Source: Marisediminicola sp040546025
GTDB taxonomy: Bacteria; Actinomycetota; Actinomycetes; Actinomycetales; Microbacteriaceae
Assembly: GCF_040546025.1 (NCBI RefSeq)
Contig: NZ_JBEPNA010000004.1
Location: 146,294-210,293 of the forward strand
Reading direction: 5' to 3'
DNA: 64,000 nucleotides
A model generated the notes under the pieces. The model did no database searches. It was not told the DNA's origin and saw only the letters and a program-made list of their open reading frames with translations. Position numbers and translations under genes: made by a program. This document shows, one piece after another, positions 50,944 through 60,214 of the stretch. How positions within the stretch are numbered: position 1 is the first letter of the stretch; every line of letters starts with the position of its first letter.

Positions 50944-51168
50944 GTGGACATTCGTATCGGCATTACCAACTCGCCCCGCGAGATCAACTTCGAGTCATCG
51001 CAGAGCGCGGGCGAGATCGAGAAGATCGTCGCGACCGCCCTCGAGGCGAAGAGCTCGCATATCTCCCTGAAGGACGACAAGGGCAAGCTGTACGTCATCC
51101 CGACCGCCGCACTCGGCTACGTCGAGATCGGCTCCGACACGTCACGGCGTGTCGGGTTCGTGGCCTGA
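50944..51168 (+). CDS. DUF3107 protein
   Basis: A 74-residue cytoplasmic protein (GTG start) with the DUF3107 signature MDIRIGITNSPREINFES and SLKDDKGKLYVIPTAALGYV. It is widespread next to AdnAB in actinobacteria; function unknown. Its promoter lies in the 80-bp gap opposite adnA. The next small membrane gene follows after 10 bp, so the two are probably co-transcribed. Confidence 0.92.
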   Translation: MDIRIGITNSPREINFESSQSAGEIEKIVATALEAKSSHISLKDDKGKLYVIPTAALGYVEIGSDTSRRVGFVA

Positions 51169-51178
51169 CCCACTAGCC

Positions 51179-51469
51179 ATGGAGCTTCTCTTCGTCTGCA
51201 TCGCGGCAGCCGGCATCGGTGCTATCGCGCGCTACCTGCTGCCCGGTCGAGAGTCGCACGGAGTGCTCCTGCTGCCCGCGATCGCGACAGTGGTCGGTGC
51301 GGCCGTCTGGGCCCTTCTCACCTGGATTGGGATGCCCTTCAACGGGGGCTGGATCTGGTTCGCGACGCTCGCGCTGTCCGCCCTTTCAGCGGTTGGCGCT
51401 GGCATCCTGCTCCCCCGCCGACGCCGGGAAGCCGACTCACGGCTGCTGGCCACCCTCGCCCGCCCGTAG
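51179..51469 (+). CDS. Small membrane protein
   Basis: A 96-residue protein with three predicted helices (about 2-20, 28-48 and 56-76) and a basic tail (RRRREADSRLLATLARP). No characterised family is recognised. The ATG at 51179 follows the DUF3107 stop by 10 bp. Confidence 0.72.
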   Translation: MELLFVCIAAAGIGAIARYLLPGRESHGVLLLPAIATVVGAAVWALLTWIGMPFNGGWIWFATLALSALSAVGAGILLPRRRREADSRLLATLARP

Positions 51470-51510
51470 TGCTGCACGGCGCGTGAGCGGCGTCGCCGCA
51501 GCGGACCGCT

Positions 51511-52236
51511 CTAAGCCGTGAGGCCGAGCGCGTCCATCCTGCGGGTGTGCGCGGCAATGAGCTCGGTGAAGACCGGCTCGAGCCTGGCCTCGTCCGGCGC
51601 CGTGTTCTCGGGAACGGCGAGCGCCGACCTGGCGATGAGCAGCGTGTCGCCCACGAGACGCCGCCCCCACATTGCGAGGCGGGATGCGAGGCGGGGGTTC
51701 GCCCCGATCGCCTCGAGCAGCTCGCCGATGATGAACGTGCTGCCGGCATCCGGAGTCAGGAGCGCGGCGATGCGCTTGCTCTGGTCCTCGGGAAGTCCGC
51801 CGGCGAGGCGCACGAAGAAGTCGTCGAGCAGCCCGGCCGTCACATAGACCGTCACGAGGTTCTCGTACCAGTCGGCACCGCGGGTGTCGCGGTGGAACTC
51901 GTCGATCGTGCGTCGGAACGGCTCCATCGTGGCCACCGGGTCGTGCCCGGTACGCGTGAGCTCGGCGATGAGCCCCTCGTACTTGGTGAGCGACTGGTGA
52001 GCGACGCGGCTCATCGCGTTCTTCCCGCGCGTGTGCGGGGCGGAGCTCACCGCGCCCGCCGCGGTCTCGAAGTTCGTCAGCTGCAGGTAGGCGGCCCGGC
52101 CGAGGAAATTGGCCAGATCGGGCGTCAGTTCGCCGAGCGCGACACGGTTGACGTTGTCGGTGCCATCTCTGGACGCGCGGGGCCTCAACCGGGGAATCTC
52201 AACATGAGTCCTGCGCTGAGAGAAGAAGGAGGCCAC
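51511..52236 (-). CDS. Ferritin-like fold (MiaE-like) protein
   Basis: A 241-residue helical protein related to the actinobacterial ferritin-like/MiaE-like family near AdnAB (Rv3205c type). Helices carry spaced Glu/His: LTNFETAAG, HQSLTKYEGLIAEL, RTIDEFHRDTR, DWYENLVTVYVTAGLLDDFF and IIGELLEA. GTG 52236 is used; it follows a TAGGCT box by 8 bp and is likely leaderless. Metal ligands are not assigned with confidence. Confidence 0.8.
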   Translation of the reverse strand: MASFFSQRRTHVEIPRLRPRASRDGTDNVNRVALGELTPDLANFLGRAAYLQLTNFETAAGAVSSAPHTRGKNAMSRVAHQSLTKYEGLIAELTRTGHDPVATMEPFRRTIDEFHRDTRGADWYENLVTVYVTAGLLDDFFVRLAGGLPEDQSKRIAALLTPDAGSTFIIGELLEAIGANPRLASRLAMWGRRLVGDTLLIARSALAVPENTAPDEARLEPVFTELIAAHTRRMDALGLTA

Positions 52237-52409
52237 GCCGCTCAGCCTAGCCGTCACCCCTCGCGAGGCACTAACGACGCCCCAACCGGCGCGGAAATGC
52301 CATATTCCCAGACCCTCGCCGCTAAACTGGCGACAGGCCCTTTTCTGACAGGGGCATCTGCGCCCCAGGAACAAGCGGGCGTACTCGCATTCATGATGGG
52401 CATTCACAC

Positions 52410-53960
52410 GTGACTTTTGCAGAACTCAATATCGATCAGGACATGGTCGACGCTCTCGCCTCCAAGGGCATCGTCGAGCCATTCCCCATTCAGACCCAGA
52501 CGATCCCGATGGGGCTGGGCGGCCAGGACATCATCGGCCAGGCCAAGACCGGAACCGGCAAGACCCTCGGCTTCGGGCTTCCGCTGCTGCAGTCCCTCGG
52601 GCTGAACCCGGAGCCAGGCGTCAAGGCCCTCGTCGTCGTGCCGACCCGCGAGCTGTGCGTGCAGGTCGCCGAAGACCTGACCCTCGCGGCATCCAATCGG
52701 GCAACGCAGGTCGCCGCGATCTACGGCGGCAAGGCCTACGAAGGCCAGGTGGAACAGCTCAAGGCCGGCGCGCAGGTCGTCGTCGGTACCCCCGGCCGCC
52801 TGCTGGACCTCGCCAACCAGCGGCTGCTGTCGCTCAAGGACGTCAAGGTCATGGTTCTCGACGAGGCCGACAAGATGCTCGACCTCGGCTTTCTCTCCGA
52901 CATCGAGAAACTCTTCGCGCAGACCTCACCGACCCGCCACACGATGCTGTTTTCGGCGACGATGCCCGGACCGATCGTCGCCCTCGCGCGCCGCTTCATG
53001 AACCGGCCCATCCACATCCGCGCGACAGATCCCAACGAGGGACTCACGCAGGCGAACATCAAACACGTCATCTACCGCGCCCACAACATGGACAAGGACG
53101 AGGTGATCGCGCGCATCCTGCAGGCCGAGGGCCGCGGCAAGACCGTCGTGTTCACCCGCACCAAGCGTGCGGCGGCGAAGCTCGTCGAGGAGCTCAACGA
53201 CCGCGGATTCAACGCCGCTGCCGTGCACGGCGACCTCAACCAGGAGCAGCGCGAGCGCGCCATGGCCGCGTTCAAGGCCGGCAAGAAGGACATCCTGATC
53301 GCCACGGATGTCGCCGCGCGCGGCATCGACGTCAACGACGTCACCCACGTGATCAACCACACCATCCCGGACGACCACGACACCTACCTGCACCGCGCCG
53401 GCCGCACCGGCCGCGCCGGCAAGACCGGCATCGCGGTGACCTTCGTCGACTGGGACGACCTGCACAAGTGGGCGCTCATCAACAAGGCCCTCGACTTCGG
53501 CCAGCCGGAGCCGACCGAGACCTACTCGTCGTCGCCGCACCTCTTCTCCGATCTCGACATCCCCACGGATGTGCGCGGCCGCCTCGCGCATGCTGGCCCG
53601 CCGCGCGTTCGCGAGCCGCAGTCATCCGATCGCGGCGGCGACCGCGGGGCACGCTCCGGCGGCGACCGCGGTCGCTCGGGTTCGGGCGCCGGCGCCTCGG
53701 GTCGCAGCAGCTCGGGTCGTTCAGGTTCGGGCGGCTCGGATCGTGGCGGCGAGCGCGGCCGCTCCGGCGACTCGGCGTCGACCGGCTCGGCGTCACGCTC
53801 CCGTGGTGGCCAGCGCACCGGCGATTCCGGAGCGGCATCCGGTTCCGCCGGCACCGCGACGGCACCGACATCCGGCGAGCACCGCGACGGCTCACGCCCC
53901 CCGCGCAGCCGCCAGCGCACTCGTCGTCGCGATCCAGGAGCGGCTCCGCCCGTCTCGTAG
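52410..53960 (+). CDS. DEAD-box RNA helicase with Arg/Gly/Ser-rich tail
   Basis: A 516-residue RNA helicase: Q-motif region EPFPIQTQTIP, AKTGTGKT, PTRELC, GTPGRLLD, VLDEADKM, SATMP, HGDLNQEQRERAM, ATDVAARGID and HRAGRTGRAG. Residues about 415-495 form a low-complexity R/G/S tail that binds RNA, followed by RSRQRTRRR. GTG start at 52410. A TAAACT -10 box near 52323 implies a leader of about 80 nt with a possible hairpin (GGGGCATCTGCGCCCC, 52352-52367), as in cold-induced helicases. Likely role in ribosome assembly or mRNA decay. Confidence 0.94.
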   Translation: MTFAELNIDQDMVDALASKGIVEPFPIQTQTIPMGLGGQDIIGQAKTGTGKTLGFGLPLLQSLGLNPEPGVKALVVVPTRELCVQVAEDLTLAASNRATQVAAIYGGKAYEGQVEQLKAGAQVVVGTPGRLLDLANQRLLSLKDVKVMVLDEADKMLDLGFLSDIEKLFAQTSPTRHTMLFSATMPGPIVALARRFMNRPIHIRATDPNEGLTQANIKHVIYRAHNMDKDEVIARILQAEGRGKTVVFTRTKRAAAKLVEELNDRGFNAAAVHGDLNQEQRERAMAAFKAGKKDILIATDVAARGIDVNDVTHVINHTIPDDHDTYLHRAGRTGRAGKTGIAVTFVDWDDLHKWALINKALDFGQPEPTETYSSSPHLFSDLDIPTDVRGRLAHAGPPRVREPQSSDRGGDRGARSGGDRGRSGSGAGASGRSSSGRSGSGGSDRGGERGRSGDSASTGSASRSRGGQRTGDSGAASGSAGTATAPTSGEHRDGSRPPRSRQRTRRRDPGAAPPVS

Positions 53961-54055
53961 CCGTCGGTCGTGTGGACGTCGGTCGCGTAGCCGTCGGTCG
54001 CACGCTCACCCGTCGCGTGGCTGCTCCTTGCCCGGCTGGCCTGCTCTCGCGCGCA

Positions 54056-54119
54056 TGTTCTTCAGTCCCGCGGCTGTAATCGCAGGCGCACAAGTGAACA
54101 ACAACCGCGCGAGCGCGCG
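54056..54119. repeat. 64-bp intergenic repeat, copy 1
   Basis: Shares TCAG-N28-GTGAACAACA and a C/G-rich end with copy 2 at 57752, without gaps. TGTTC and TGAACA at its ends form a dyad. It lies between the convergent helicase and PHP genes. Confidence 0.75.
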
Positions 54120-54161
54120 TGTGCGCCGCGCGAGCCTGCCCGAGCGCCGCGCCGACGCGCC

Positions 54162-55013
54162 TCAGCCCCGGTACGGGGCCGACCCGGTCGCGCGTGCGAC
54201 GATGCGCTCGAGGACCTCCGGCGCCGTCGTATTCTCGCCGAGCCGGTTGGGCTTGCCCTCGCCGTGGTAGTCGCTCGAGCCGGTCTGGGCCAGCCCGAAC
54301 TTCGCGGCGAGCTCGCGCAGCCGTTCCTTGCCGCTGGGCGTGTTCTCCCGGTGATCCACCTCAAGAGCGAACAGTCCAGCATCCACGAGCGTTCGCAGCT
54401 TTTCCTCCGGCATCACGTCTCCGCGACCGCGCGTGCCGGGATGGGCGAGCACCGGCACTCCCCCGGCGGCGACGACGAGCTTCACCGCCGTGAGCGGATC
54501 CGGCGCGTAGTGCGGTTCGAAATATCCCTGGCGCGGGTGCAGGATGCTCTCGAACGCCGCACTCCGATTGGGGACATGTCCGCGCGCGACGAGCGCGTCT
54601 GCGATGTGCGGGCGGCCGACGGTCGCCCCGACGCTCGTCTGGGCAAGCACATCCATCCAGGTCAGGTCGTAGTCCGCCGCGATCCGCTGCACGATGTTCT
54701 CCGCGCGCTTGAGCCGCGCATCCCTGATCCGCGAGGTCTCGGCGACGAGGCCCGCGTCGAGCGGGTCGAACAGGTAGGCCAGCAGGTGCACGCTCTTCCA
54801 GCCGAAGAAGGTGCTGAGCTCCATGCCCGGGATGACCGTGAGTCCGGTTCCGGATGCCGCCGCGATGGCTTCGGTCCACCCGGCGGTCGAATCGTGATCG
54901 GTGATCGCGATCACATCAAGGCCGGCGGTGACCGCCGCGCGCATCAGCTGGGCCGGCGTCTCGGTGCCGTCGGACACGCTGCTGTGGGTATGAAGATCGA
55001 TCGGGGACGGCAT
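54162..55013 (-). CDS. PHP-domain phosphoesterase
   Basis: A 283-residue PHP enzyme, close to 3',5'-nucleoside bisphosphate phosphatases (RNase AM/YciV group). Metal ligands appear in order: DLHTHSSVSDG, ITDHDS, GMELST, GRPHIADAL, LAHPG and SSDYHGEG. ATG 55013 is preceded by TACGAT 6 bp upstream, a leaderless-type promoter; a longer frame to 55088 is less likely. It would hydrolyse pAp-like nucleotides or short RNA 5' ends. Confidence 0.9.
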   Translation of the reverse strand: MPSPIDLHTHSSVSDGTETPAQLMRAAVTAGLDVIAITDHDSTAGWTEAIAAASGTGLTVIPGMELSTFFGWKSVHLLAYLFDPLDAGLVAETSRIRDARLKRAENIVQRIAADYDLTWMDVLAQTSVGATVGRPHIADALVARGHVPNRSAAFESILHPRQGYFEPHYAPDPLTAVKLVVAAGGVPVLAHPGTRGRGDVMPEEKLRTLVDAGLFALEVDHRENTPSGKERLRELAAKFGLAQTGSSDYHGEGKPNRLGENTTAPEVLERIVARATGSAPYRG

Positions 55014-55115
55014 GCTGCAATCGTAGAGGGGCCGCTTGCACGGCCGCCGAGTGCCCCAGTCTGGGGGCTGGCCCCTCAGCCTCCGCACGGCGCGCGGCGG
55101 CTATGGTGATCTCAG

Positions 55116-56138
55116 ATGATTCGTAAAATCGCCGCCGCCGTGCTGACCATCGGACTCGCCGGCATCCTCCTCGTCGCGGTCTGGCCGCAACTGCTTGGGC
55201 TCGAACTCGTACCCGTGGTGGCCCACATCGTGTCGCTGCGGGCGGTGGCCGCCGTCGGCGCCCTCGCCGGGATCGTCGCGCTGCTTCTGGTCGCCCTCGT
55301 GATCCCGTCGTTCCGGCGACTTGGCGCATCCCTCTCCGTTCTGCTACTCGTGTTCATCGCCGCGACCGGCGCCGTTCTCGCCACCCGCGGATTCGGGTCG
55401 GCCGACGCGGCGGCCACCGCCGACGGCGCGGGGGACGATCTGACCGTGCTCACCTGGAACACCCTTGGGGATGAACCGGGTGCCGCGGAGATTGCCCGTC
55501 TCGCTCTCGAGACCGGGGCCGACATCGTCGCGCTCCCGGAGACCACTCGGGAGACCGCGGTCGAGGTCGCGGTCATCATGAAGCGGGAGGGACGCCCGAT
55601 GTGGGCGCACACCCTCGCCCTCGACGAGATCTCCAAGGCGAGGTCGACCTCGCTGCTCACCAGCGCCGACCTCGGCACCTACTCCCGCGACACCTCGAGG
55701 GGGTCCACCTCTGTGGTGCCCTCGGTGATCGTGACGCCCGACGACGGCACGGGACCCACGATCGTGGCCGCACACCCTGTTGCCCCGATCACCGGATACT
55801 TCGACGACTGGCGCGAGGGCCTCGAGTGGGTGAAGGGAGCATGCACGGGCGAGAACATCATCGTCGCGGGTGACTTCAACTCCACAATCGACCACAACAG
55901 CCGACTCGCGAACGATAGCGCCAGCACGATCGGGGATTGCGTCGACGCCGCGCTGACAACGGGGGCCGCCGCCGTCGGAACCTGGCCGACCGACGTGCCA
56001 CCGCTGCTCGGCGCTCCCATCGACCGCGTCATGGCAACAGACGACTGGACGGCGACCAGCGTGAGGGTGGTCCTCGACCGGGACGGCCTCGGCAGCGACC
56101 ATCGCCCGGTCGTCGCGACACTCAGGCCCACGGGCTGA
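55116..56138 (+). CDS. Membrane-anchored endonuclease/exonuclease/phosphatase (EEP) protein
   Basis: A 340-residue protein with three N-terminal membrane helices (about 7-27, 35-58 and 66-88) and an extracytoplasmic EEP domain. Motifs LTWNTLGDEPG, VALPETT, AGDFNSTIDH, GAPIDRVMA and GSDHRPVVATL provide the metal and catalytic residues. Substrate may be nucleic acid or a phospho-lipid; it is not decidable. ATG start follows a TATGGT -10-like box. Confidence 0.9.
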   Translation: MIRKIAAAVLTIGLAGILLVAVWPQLLGLELVPVVAHIVSLRAVAAVGALAGIVALLLVALVIPSFRRLGASLSVLLLVFIAATGAVLATRGFGSADAAATADGAGDDLTVLTWNTLGDEPGAAEIARLALETGADIVALPETTRETAVEVAVIMKREGRPMWAHTLALDEISKARSTSLLTSADLGTYSRDTSRGSTSVVPSVIVTPDDGTGPTIVAAHPVAPITGYFDDWREGLEWVKGACTGENIIVAGDFNSTIDHNSRLANDSASTIGDCVDAALTTGAAAVGTWPTDVPPLLGAPIDRVMATDDWTATSVRVVLDRDGLGSDHRPVVATLRPTG

Positions 56139-56186
56139 GAACCTAGGTACCCCGCTCGCCGTGCGCGAGCAGTGCGACAATGATGC

Positions 56187-57698
56187 ATGGCTGATCCCAC
56201 GAAGACCACCTCGCGCGCGACCGAGAACCGTTCGACGACCCCCAGCTCCGATGCGTTCAAGGACTACATCGGCAGCAACTGGGCCGACCGGGTCGATGTC
56301 GTCCCCCCCGCACGCGAGCAGGCTGCCTACGCGGCGGCGAGGAGGCAGCGCCTCTCCGCGCTGTACCCCAACGCGACGATCGTGATTCCCGCCGGCTCCC
56401 CCAAGGTGCGATCGAATGACACCGACTATCCCTTCCGAGCGCACTCCGGATTCGCGCACCTCACCGGCTGGGGCAGCGACACCGTTCCCGGCAGCGTGCT
56501 CGTGCTGCTGCCGACCGCGCAGGGCCACGACGCCACACTGTACTTCCGAGAGGCCGCCGGCCGCGACTCCGACGAGTTCTACGCGAACTCCGACATCGGC
56601 GAGTTCTGGACCGGACCCCGCCCGGGACTGGCGAGCGTCGCCGCCGATCTGGGACTGGCGACGGCCAGCATCCACGAGCTCGCCGGGGTGCTCGAGTCGC
56701 TCGCGACCGACTCCGTTCTTCTGCGCGAGGTGGACGCGGAACTCACCTCGACCATCGACACGCGCCGCATCGCCACCTCGCGGGCGGATGAGAACGGCGA
56801 TTTCGCCTTCGTCGCGAACGGAAATCCCTTCGAGGAGCGCGACATCGAGCTCGCCCGCGACCTGAGCGAGTTGCGTCTGGTGAAGGACAGCTACGAGATC
56901 CACGAGATGCGCCTCGCGGTCGACGCGACGAAGCTGGGCTTCGACGACGTCGTCGCCGACCTGCCCGCGATCATCGCGCACCCCCGCGGCGAGCGCCTCG
57001 TCGAGGGCACATTCAACCGTCGCGCGCGGGCGGAGGGCAACACCGTCGGGTACGACACGATCGCGGCATCCGGCCCCCACGCCTGCATCCTGCACTGGGT
57101 GCGCAACGACGGTCCCGTCGTGCCCGGCGACCTGATCCTGCTCGATGCCGGCATCGAGCTGGAGAGCTACTACACGGCCGACATCACCCGAACCCTGCCG
57201 GTGAGCGGCACCTTCACCGAGGTGCAGCGCCGGGTCTACGAGGCGGTGCTCGAGGCGGCGGATGCGGCGTTCGCCATTGTGCGCCCCGGTATCCGGTTCC
57301 GCGAGATCCACCAGGCGGCGATGGCCGTCATCGCGAAGAAGACGGCCGAGTGGGGCCTGCTGCCGGTGACCGCCGAGGAATCGACCAAGCCGGAGAACCA
57401 GTTCCACCGCCGGTACATGGTGCACGGCACGAGCCACCACCTCGGAATCGACGTGCACGACTGCGCGCAGGCGCGCCGCGACCTCTACCTAGACGGTGTG
57501 CTCGAGGCGGGCATGGTGTTCACGATCGAGCCCGGCCTGTACTTCCAGCCCGACGACCTGAGCGTGCCGGAGGAGTTCCGCGGCATCGGGGTGCGCATCG
57601 AGGACGACATCCTGGTCACCGAGTCCGGTGCGGAGAACCTGTCGATCGGCACCCCACGCACCGCGGACGACGTCGAGGCCTGGCTGGCGCGCGGCTGA
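56187..57698 (+). CDS. pepP: Xaa-Pro aminopeptidase (aminopeptidase P)
   Basis: A 503-residue M24B peptidase. The N-terminal AMP_N domain (about 45-190, FPFRAHSGFAHLTGWG-like) is followed by a pita-bread domain with metal ligands in LLDAGIELESYYTADITRTLP (two Asp), VHGTSHHLGIDVHD (His), FTIEPGLYF (Glu) and GVRIEDDILV (Glu). It removes N-terminal residues before proline. Complete, with ATG at 56187. It ends 118 bp before the convergent stress-protein gene, with intergenic repeat copy 2 between. Confidence 0.94.
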   Translation: MADPTKTTSRATENRSTTPSSDAFKDYIGSNWADRVDVVPPAREQAAYAAARRQRLSALYPNATIVIPAGSPKVRSNDTDYPFRAHSGFAHLTGWGSDTVPGSVLVLLPTAQGHDATLYFREAAGRDSDEFYANSDIGEFWTGPRPGLASVAADLGLATASIHELAGVLESLATDSVLLREVDAELTSTIDTRRIATSRADENGDFAFVANGNPFEERDIELARDLSELRLVKDSYEIHEMRLAVDATKLGFDDVVADLPAIIAHPRGERLVEGTFNRRARAEGNTVGYDTIAASGPHACILHWVRNDGPVVPGDLILLDAGIELESYYTADITRTLPVSGTFTEVQRRVYEAVLEAADAAFAIVRPGIRFREIHQAAMAVIAKKTAEWGLLPVTAEESTKPENQFHRRYMVHGTSHHLGIDVHDCAQARRDLYLDGVLEAGMVFTIEPGLYFQPDDLSVPEEFRGIGVRIEDDILVTESGAENLSIGTPRTADDVEAWLARG

Positions 57699-57751
57699 TC
57701 AGCCGCGCGGGCGCTGTGTGTCCGCGCGGGTGTTCTTGGCGGTCCCGCGGG

Positions 57752-57815
57752 TATTGTTCAGCCGCGCGGGTGCGAATACTACGGCGGGAGTGAACAACAC
57801 CCGCACGAACGCGCG
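57752..57815. repeat. 64-bp intergenic repeat, copy 2
   Basis: Ungapped match to copy 1 at 54056 (strongest in TCAG, GTGAACAACA and the GCGCG end). It lies between convergent pepP and the stress-protein gene. Flanking 57700-57750 holds extra CCGCGCGGG units. Confidence 0.75.
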
Positions 57816-57816
57816 A

Positions 57817-58314
57817 CTACTCGGTCGGTTCCGGGCGCGCGAGCAGCTCCTGCGCGCGAATGGTGAGCGAGGGGTCGATGATGATCTCGTACTGGCTCGC
57901 GAGAACCTGGTTGATCGAGGTGAAGTCGTGGCGGCGGCGGTTGAGCGCGTAGGAGACAAGGCTGAAGATCATGCCGAATCCTCCGCCGATCAGCACGGCC
58001 GCGCCAACGAACACGAACGACGACGGCTCGGCCGAGAATAGGAACAGGATGAGCCCGAAGAACAGGCCGAGCCAGGCGCCGCTCGCCGCTCCGGCACCGG
58101 CCGCCTTCGCGTTCGTGAGCTTGCCGGTCACCCGCTCGACGGTCTTGAGGCCGCTTCCCACGATCGAGACCTGCTTGATCGGGAACTCGGCCTTGGCCAG
58201 CCGGTCGACGACTGCCTGTGCCTCGGGGTAGGTCTCGTAGGTTCCGAGCACGTCACCCCGGGGCAGGGTCGGGAATACCTGGGAACGACGGGAGAAAGCG
58301 CTGGGTGTGGTCAC
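57817..58314 (-). CDS. General stress protein 17M-like membrane protein
   Basis: A 165-residue protein with an N-terminal YflT-like domain (GTYETYPEAQAVVDRLAKAE, KQVSIVGSGLKTVERVTGKL) and a central two-helix hairpin with a Gly-rich connector (AWLGLFFGLILFLFS... VFVGAAVLIGGGFGMIFSLV). It resembles the actinobacterial 'general stress protein' group of unknown function. It is divergent from the CBS-domain gene at 58351, sharing a 36-bp promoter gap. Confidence 0.86.
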   Translation of the reverse strand: MTTPSAFSRRSQVFPTLPRGDVLGTYETYPEAQAVVDRLAKAEFPIKQVSIVGSGLKTVERVTGKLTNAKAAGAGAASGAWLGLFFGLILFLFSAEPSSFVFVGAAVLIGGGFGMIFSLVSYALNRRRHDFTSINQVLASQYEIIIDPSLTIRAQELLARPEPTE

Positions 58315-58350
58315 GAGTCCATTCTTTCATCGGTCAAGTAGGGTTTTAGC

Positions 58351-59706
58351 GTGAGTGCCGCGAGAGTCTTCGTCGCCCGGCTTGGCGGGTGCTCCGTTTT
58401 CGACCCCGCCGGCGACAAGGTCGGACGGGTGCGCGACGTCATCGTGGTCTACCGGACTACCCAGTCGCCCCGCGTCGTCGGCCTCGTCGTCGAGGTGCCG
58501 GGGCGCCGGCGGGTGTTCCTCTCGATCGGGCGGGTCACGAGTATCGGCTCCGGCCAGATCATCACGACCGGGCTCATCAACATGCGCCGCTTCGAGCAGC
58601 GCGGCGGCGAGGTGCGAGTGATCGCCGAGGTGCTCGGCCGCGAGGTCAAGTTCGTCGACGGCTCCGGCGCGGCGACGATCGAGGATGTCGCGATCGAGGA
58701 GATCGGTCCGGGCGAGTGGCAGGTCAGCGAGCTCTTCGTGCGCCGTCCGAAGCCGAGCCCGTCGCCGTTCGCCAAGGGGCAGACCCTGTTCGCGCGATGG
58801 TCGGACGTGCTCGACACCACCATCACGGGCGCGCCCCAGTCGGCGACGCACCTCCTCGCCACCTACGAGGACCTGCTCCCCGCCGACCTCGCCAACGCAC
58901 TGCTCGACCTGCCAGAGCAGCGCATGCTCGAGGTCGCCGACGAGCTCTCCGACGAGCGCCTCGCCGACGCGCTCGAGGAGATGCCGGAGAGCGATCAGGT
59001 CGGCATCCTGAACCAGCTCGAGGACGATCGGGCCGCCGACGTGCTCGACCAGATGCAGCCGGATGACGCCGCCGACCTCATCGCGCAGCTGAGCGACGAG
59101 CGCGGCGAGGCCCTGCTCGACCTCATGCAGCCGGAGGAGGCCGACGATGTGCGGATGCTCCTCGCCTACGCGCCCGATACCGCCGGCGGGCTGATGACGA
59201 CCGATCCGATCATCGTCAGCGCCGACGCGACCGTCGCCGAGGGGCTCGCGCTCATCCGCCGGCACGAACTCGCCCCCGCCCTCGGCGCCGCCGTGTGCGT
59301 CACGCTGCCGCCGTATGAGCCGCCCACCGGCCGTTTCCTTGGCATGGTCCACTTCCAGCGGATGCTGCGCTACCCGCCCAACGAGCGCCTCGGCACCCTC
59401 CTCGACCAGAAGCTCGAGCCCGTGCGCGCAGACGCGTCGGCCGCCGAGGTTTCCCGCATTCTCGCAAGCTACAACCTCGTTTCTGTGCCCGTCGTCGACG
59501 AGAACCACCGTCTGGTCGGGGTGGTGACTATTGACGACGTCCTCGACTACCTGCTCCCAGATGACTGGCGAAGTTCCGACGGTGATGAACCGGCCCTGCC
59601 GCCGAGAGCCCGTCCCCGCACGGCCCTGTCGGCCGACACGAAACCGATCACCACGATCAAACAGAGACTGACGCAGCGAAGGAGGGCGCCAAGTGGCACG
59701 GATTAG
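58351..59706 (+). CDS. PRC-barrel/MgtE_N/CBS-domain protein without channel
   Basis: A 451-residue soluble protein. The N-terminal part (about 1-125) is PRC-barrel-like (VFDPAGDKVGRVRDVIVVY). The middle (about 160-285) is an MgtE N-domain superhelix with repeated L..LP... ADVLDQMQPDDAADLIAQL units. The C-terminal half is a CBS pair (LMTTDPIIVSADATVAEGL; VSVPVVDENHRLVGVVTIDD). The MgtE transmembrane channel is missing, so it may sense Mg2+ or nucleotides rather than transport. GTG start. It overlaps the DUF1003 gene by 14 bp in one operon. Confidence 0.9.
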   Translation: MSAARVFVARLGGCSVFDPAGDKVGRVRDVIVVYRTTQSPRVVGLVVEVPGRRRVFLSIGRVTSIGSGQIITTGLINMRRFEQRGGEVRVIAEVLGREVKFVDGSGAATIEDVAIEEIGPGEWQVSELFVRRPKPSPSPFAKGQTLFARWSDVLDTTITGAPQSATHLLATYEDLLPADLANALLDLPEQRMLEVADELSDERLADALEEMPESDQVGILNQLEDDRAADVLDQMQPDDAADLIAQLSDERGEALLDLMQPEEADDVRMLLAYAPDTAGGLMTTDPIIVSADATVAEGLALIRRHELAPALGAAVCVTLPPYEPPTGRFLGMVHFQRMLRYPPNERLGTLLDQKLEPVRADASAAEVSRILASYNLVSVPVVDENHRLVGVVTIDDVLDYLLPDDWRSSDGDEPALPPRARPRTALSADTKPITTIKQRLTQRRRAPSGTD

Positions 59707-60214
59707 CCGTCAGGACATCCGCCTCGACGCCCCTAAGGGCTCGCGGGGCCCGTTCTCGCCGCGCCTGGGCGCACGCCAGAGCCGTGACCGGTTCGGCCGG
59801 TTCACCGAGTGGATCGCACGCAAGATGGGGACGCCGTGGTTTCTCATCGGGCTGACAATCTTCGCCGCGGCCTGGCTGATCTACAATGTCACCGCCCCCG
59901 CAGCGTGGCGCTTCGACTCGGCCGCGAACGGATTCACCGCCCTCACGCTCATCCTGTCGTTGCAGGCCTCGTACGCCGCCCCGCTCATCCTGCTCGCGCA
60001 GAACCGTCAGGACGACCGCGACCGCGTGCAGATCGAGCAGGACCGACAGCGCGCCGAGCGCAACCTCAATGACACCGAGTACCTCGCCCGCGAGGTCGTG
60101 TCGCTCCGTCTGGCGATGAAGGACATGGCGACGAAGGAATTCATCCGGGGCGAGCTGCGCTCCCTCGTCGAGGAGCTCGACCGCGACAAACGGGAGGAAC
60201 ACCCCGTTGACTGA
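59693..60214 (+). CDS. DUF1003 membrane protein
   Basis: A 173-residue protein with the two-helix DUF1003 core (TPWFLIGLTIFAAAWLIYNV; FTALTLILSLQASYAAPLIL) and the following LAQNRQDDRDR motif, then a charged coiled-coil tail. Function unknown. GTG start inside the end of the CBS gene; its own 3' end overlaps the Mrp start by 8 bp. The three genes are conserved together in actinobacteria. Confidence 0.92.
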   Translation: MARISRQDIRLDAPKGSRGPFSPRLGARQSRDRFGRFTEWIARKMGTPWFLIGLTIFAAAWLIYNVTAPAAWRFDSAANGFTALTLILSLQASYAAPLILLAQNRQDDRDRVQIEQDRQRAERNLNDTEYLAREVVSLRLAMKDMATKEFIRGELRSLVEELDRDKREEHPVD

